Of a stretch of 6,769 nt of DNA, positions 6,045 to 6,769 are shown piece by piece (position 1 is the stretch's first letter; each line of letters begins with the position of its first letter). The DNA is from Pseudomonadota bacterium (GTDB lineage: Bacteria; Pseudomonadota; Gammaproteobacteria; Xanthomonadales; Xanthomonadaceae): NCBI GenBank assembly GCA_023453655.1, contig JAEXTE010000289.1, forward strand, positions 1-6,769, read 5' to 3'. The notes under the pieces were generated by a model. It was not told the origin of the DNA, searched no databases, and saw only the letters and a program-made list of their open reading frames with translations. A program made the position numbers and the translations under genes.

Positions 6045-6401
6045 TTACTTCTTGATGGCCTTGCGCGGACCCTTGCGGGTGCGTGCATTGGTCCGGGTGC
6101 GCTGGCCACGCAGGGGCAGGCCGCGGCGGTGGCGCAGGCCGCGGTAGCAGGCCAGGTCCATCAGGCGCTTGATCGCCATGCCGATTTCGCGGCGCAGGTC
6201 GCCCTCGACCACGTACTTGCCGACCTCGGCGCGCAGGCGCTCGACTTCCGGCTCCGACAGGTCGCGGATCTTGGTGTTCGAGGCCACGCCTGCGGCATCG
6301 CAGACCTGCTTCGAACGGGTACGGCCGATGCCGTAGATGCTTTGCAGCCCGACCCAGACGTGCTTCTGGGCAGGCAGGTTGACACCTGCAATACGCGCCA
6401 T
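6045..6401 (-). CDS. rpsM: 30S ribosomal protein S13
   Basis: S13 sits in the 30S head, forms inter-subunit bridges with the 50S subunit and contacts P-site tRNA through its basic tail. The 118-residue product is full length: [39 protein letters not shown] (21-39), the helical middle ([29 protein letters not shown], 45-73) and [34 protein letters not shown] (85-118). The ATG at 6401 has GGAG at 6413-6410, 8 bases upstream. The frame remains open to 6707, but that extension has no ribosomal protein character. It is the first gene of the alpha-operon segment seen here. In relatives secY precedes it, but no SecY C-terminus or rpmJ is visible in the 368 bases to the window edge, and a promoter candidate lies 62 bases upstream. 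Confidence 0.99.
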   Translation of the reverse strand: MARIAGVNLPAQKHVWVGLQSIYGIGRTRSKQVCDAAGVASNTKIRDLSEPEVERLRAEVGKYVVEGDLRREIGMAIKRLMDLACYRGLRHRRGLPLRGQRTRTNARTRKGPRKAIKK

Positions 6402-6409
6402 GCGCGGAT

Positions 6410-6432
6410 CTCCAACTGGTTGGTCGGCCAGG
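6410..6432 (-). promoter_or_regulatory. rpsM ribosome binding site inside alternative short hairpins
   Basis: On the minus strand CCAA-CCAG-TTGG (6423-6412) forms a small hairpin whose 3' arm includes the GG of the rpsM Shine-Dalgarno GGAG (6413-6410). The loop CCAG (6419-6416) can instead pair with CTGG (6431-6428), which would free the Shine-Dalgarno sequence. The stems are only 4-5 bp, so this is a weak candidate for feedback control of the operon by S4, known in E. coli from a pseudoknot at the same position. Confidence 0.3.
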
Positions 6433-6462
6433 AACGGTGGTCCCCGGCGGAGTGAACACGAA

Positions 6463-6491
6463 ATTCTAACAGGGTCCCGGGTTGCTTGGAA
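6463..6491 (-). promoter_or_regulatory. Candidate extended -10 promoter of the rpsM operon
   Basis: The minus strand reads TGTTAGAAT: a TAGAAT -10 hexamer (6468-6463, 5 of 6 to consensus) with the TG of an extended -10 one base upstream (6471-6470). At 17 bases upstream the -35 position reads TTCCAA (6491-6486), a weak 3 of 6 match, as is common for extended -10 promoters. It sits in the only AT-rich patch of the long gap. Transcription would start near 6456 and give a leader of about 55 bases before rpsM. Confidence 0.55.
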
Positions 6492-6699
6492 GCCGGAGAC
6501 GCCACGGCGCCCCGACCCGGCATGGGGAGTGTGCCCATGCTCCGGCGACGGACCCCGGCTGGCAGTACGGGGTCTCCCCCGCCCTGCCCCGCGCACTACT
6601 CTGGTGCGCGAAAGGCCTGGATCCACCCCCGCGCGGGACCGCCGCGGGAGTCGCCCATCGTGCCGGGGGAGGCTGTGCTCCGCGCCGGCTTGAATTCCT

Positions 6700-6716
6700 G
6701 CGGCCATCCGGGCCGC
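6700..6716. repeat. Palindrome GCGGCC-ATCCG-GGCCGC upstream of rpsM
   Basis: Six-bp perfect arms (6700-6705 and 6711-6716) enclose ATCCG. The stretch 6701-6715 is identical to 3788-3803 in the rpoA-rplQ gap apart from a single missing T, and both are preceded by a GAATTC (6692-6697 and 3769-3774) a short distance upstream. This supports a shared intergenic palindromic element. Confidence 0.5.
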
Positions 6717-6748
6717 GTCCGTCCGGACGTCCCGTCCGGGTCCTGCTC

Positions 6749-6768
6749 GCGCGGGCCTGGGCCCGCGC
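6749..6768. other. 8-bp perfect hairpin at the window edge
   Basis: GCGCGGGC (6749-6756) pairs perfectly with GCCCGCGC (6761-6768) around CTGG, the same loop sequence as the 4908-4925 hairpin. It may lie downstream of the gene preceding rpsM (secY in relatives), but the window ends one base later, so its context cannot be judged. Confidence 0.45.
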
Positions 6769-6769
6769 C

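Larger units (their letters stand above)
6492..6769. other. Non-coding, hairpin-rich region upstream of the rpsM promoter
   Basis: No convincing gene is present in either direction. Inverted repeats seen include GCATGGG/CCCATGC (6520-6526 and 6534-6540), GACCCCG/CGGGGTC (6551-6557 and 6568-6574), CGCGCAC/GTGCGCG (6590-6596 and 6604-6610) and CCCGCG/CGCGGG (6628-6633 and 6643-6648). CGTCCGGACG (6720-6729) is a 10-bp palindrome. None has a following T-run, so I cannot place a terminator for an upstream gene such as secY. Some of these stems will be chance given the base composition. Confidence 0.5.

Noticed and set aside
6402..6769. Possible rpmJ (L36) or SecY C-terminus upstream of rpsM
   Set aside because: No frame on the minus strand shows the L36 CRNCK-type pattern or a SecY-like terminal helix. 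The 220-codon extension of the rpsM frame to 6707 lacks any ribosomal protein features.
1..6769. CRISPR array, insertion sequence, tRNA or prophage attachment site
   Set aside because: No regularly spaced repeats, transposase-like frame, tRNA fold or terminal repeats were seen; the gene content is core chromosome.

Overview
The window is GC-rich bacterial chromosome, almost certainly from a gammaproteobacterium of the Xanthomonadaceae/Lysobacteraceae (Lysobacter, Luteimonas or a close relative). The evidence is the wording of RpoA, S4, S11 and S13, which fits the xanthomonad versions I know (for example the 332-residue RpoA ending HGMLG and the S4 N-terminus [20 protein letters not shown]), and a plant-like class II DAHP synthase.

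Layout. On the plus strand at the left edge lie a 5'-truncated thpR (2H-family RNA phosphodiesterase, 1-495) and, 5 bases on, a small DUF2127 membrane protein (501-974). They converge on a minus-strand block that, read in its own direction from right to left, is: a long non-coding leader (6402-6769), then the distal ribosomal 'alpha operon' rpsM (S13), rpsK (S11), rpsD (S4), rpoA (RNA polymerase alpha) and rplQ (L17), closed by a clear intrinsic terminator at 3151-3182. Beyond it are dsbB (disulfide-bond quinone reductase) and class II DAHP synthase (first step of the shikimate pathway), which do not belong functionally to the ribosomal operon.

How the genes work together. S13, S11 and S4 are 30S proteins, L17 is a 50S protein and alpha nucleates RNA polymerase assembly, so the operon couples translation and transcription machinery. 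rpsM-rpsK-rpsD are packed with 12-14 base gaps and Shine-Dalgarno sequences that overlap or abut the preceding stop. By contrast rpoA is isolated on both sides: 146 bases from rpsD and 267 bases from rplQ, and both gaps are rich in perfect inverted repeats. The region upstream of rpsM holds a good extended -10 promoter candidate and more hairpins.

I do not see a new enzymatic or defence system. The most unusual signal is non-coding: strong hairpins concentrated in the gaps flanking rpoA and upstream of rpsM, including three palindromes that share a GGATGGC core (minus strand). These could be a family of intergenic repeats, RNA processing or mRNA-stability elements, or an rpoA-specific control. 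The many other long open frames are antisense or out-of-frame shadows produced by high GC content.
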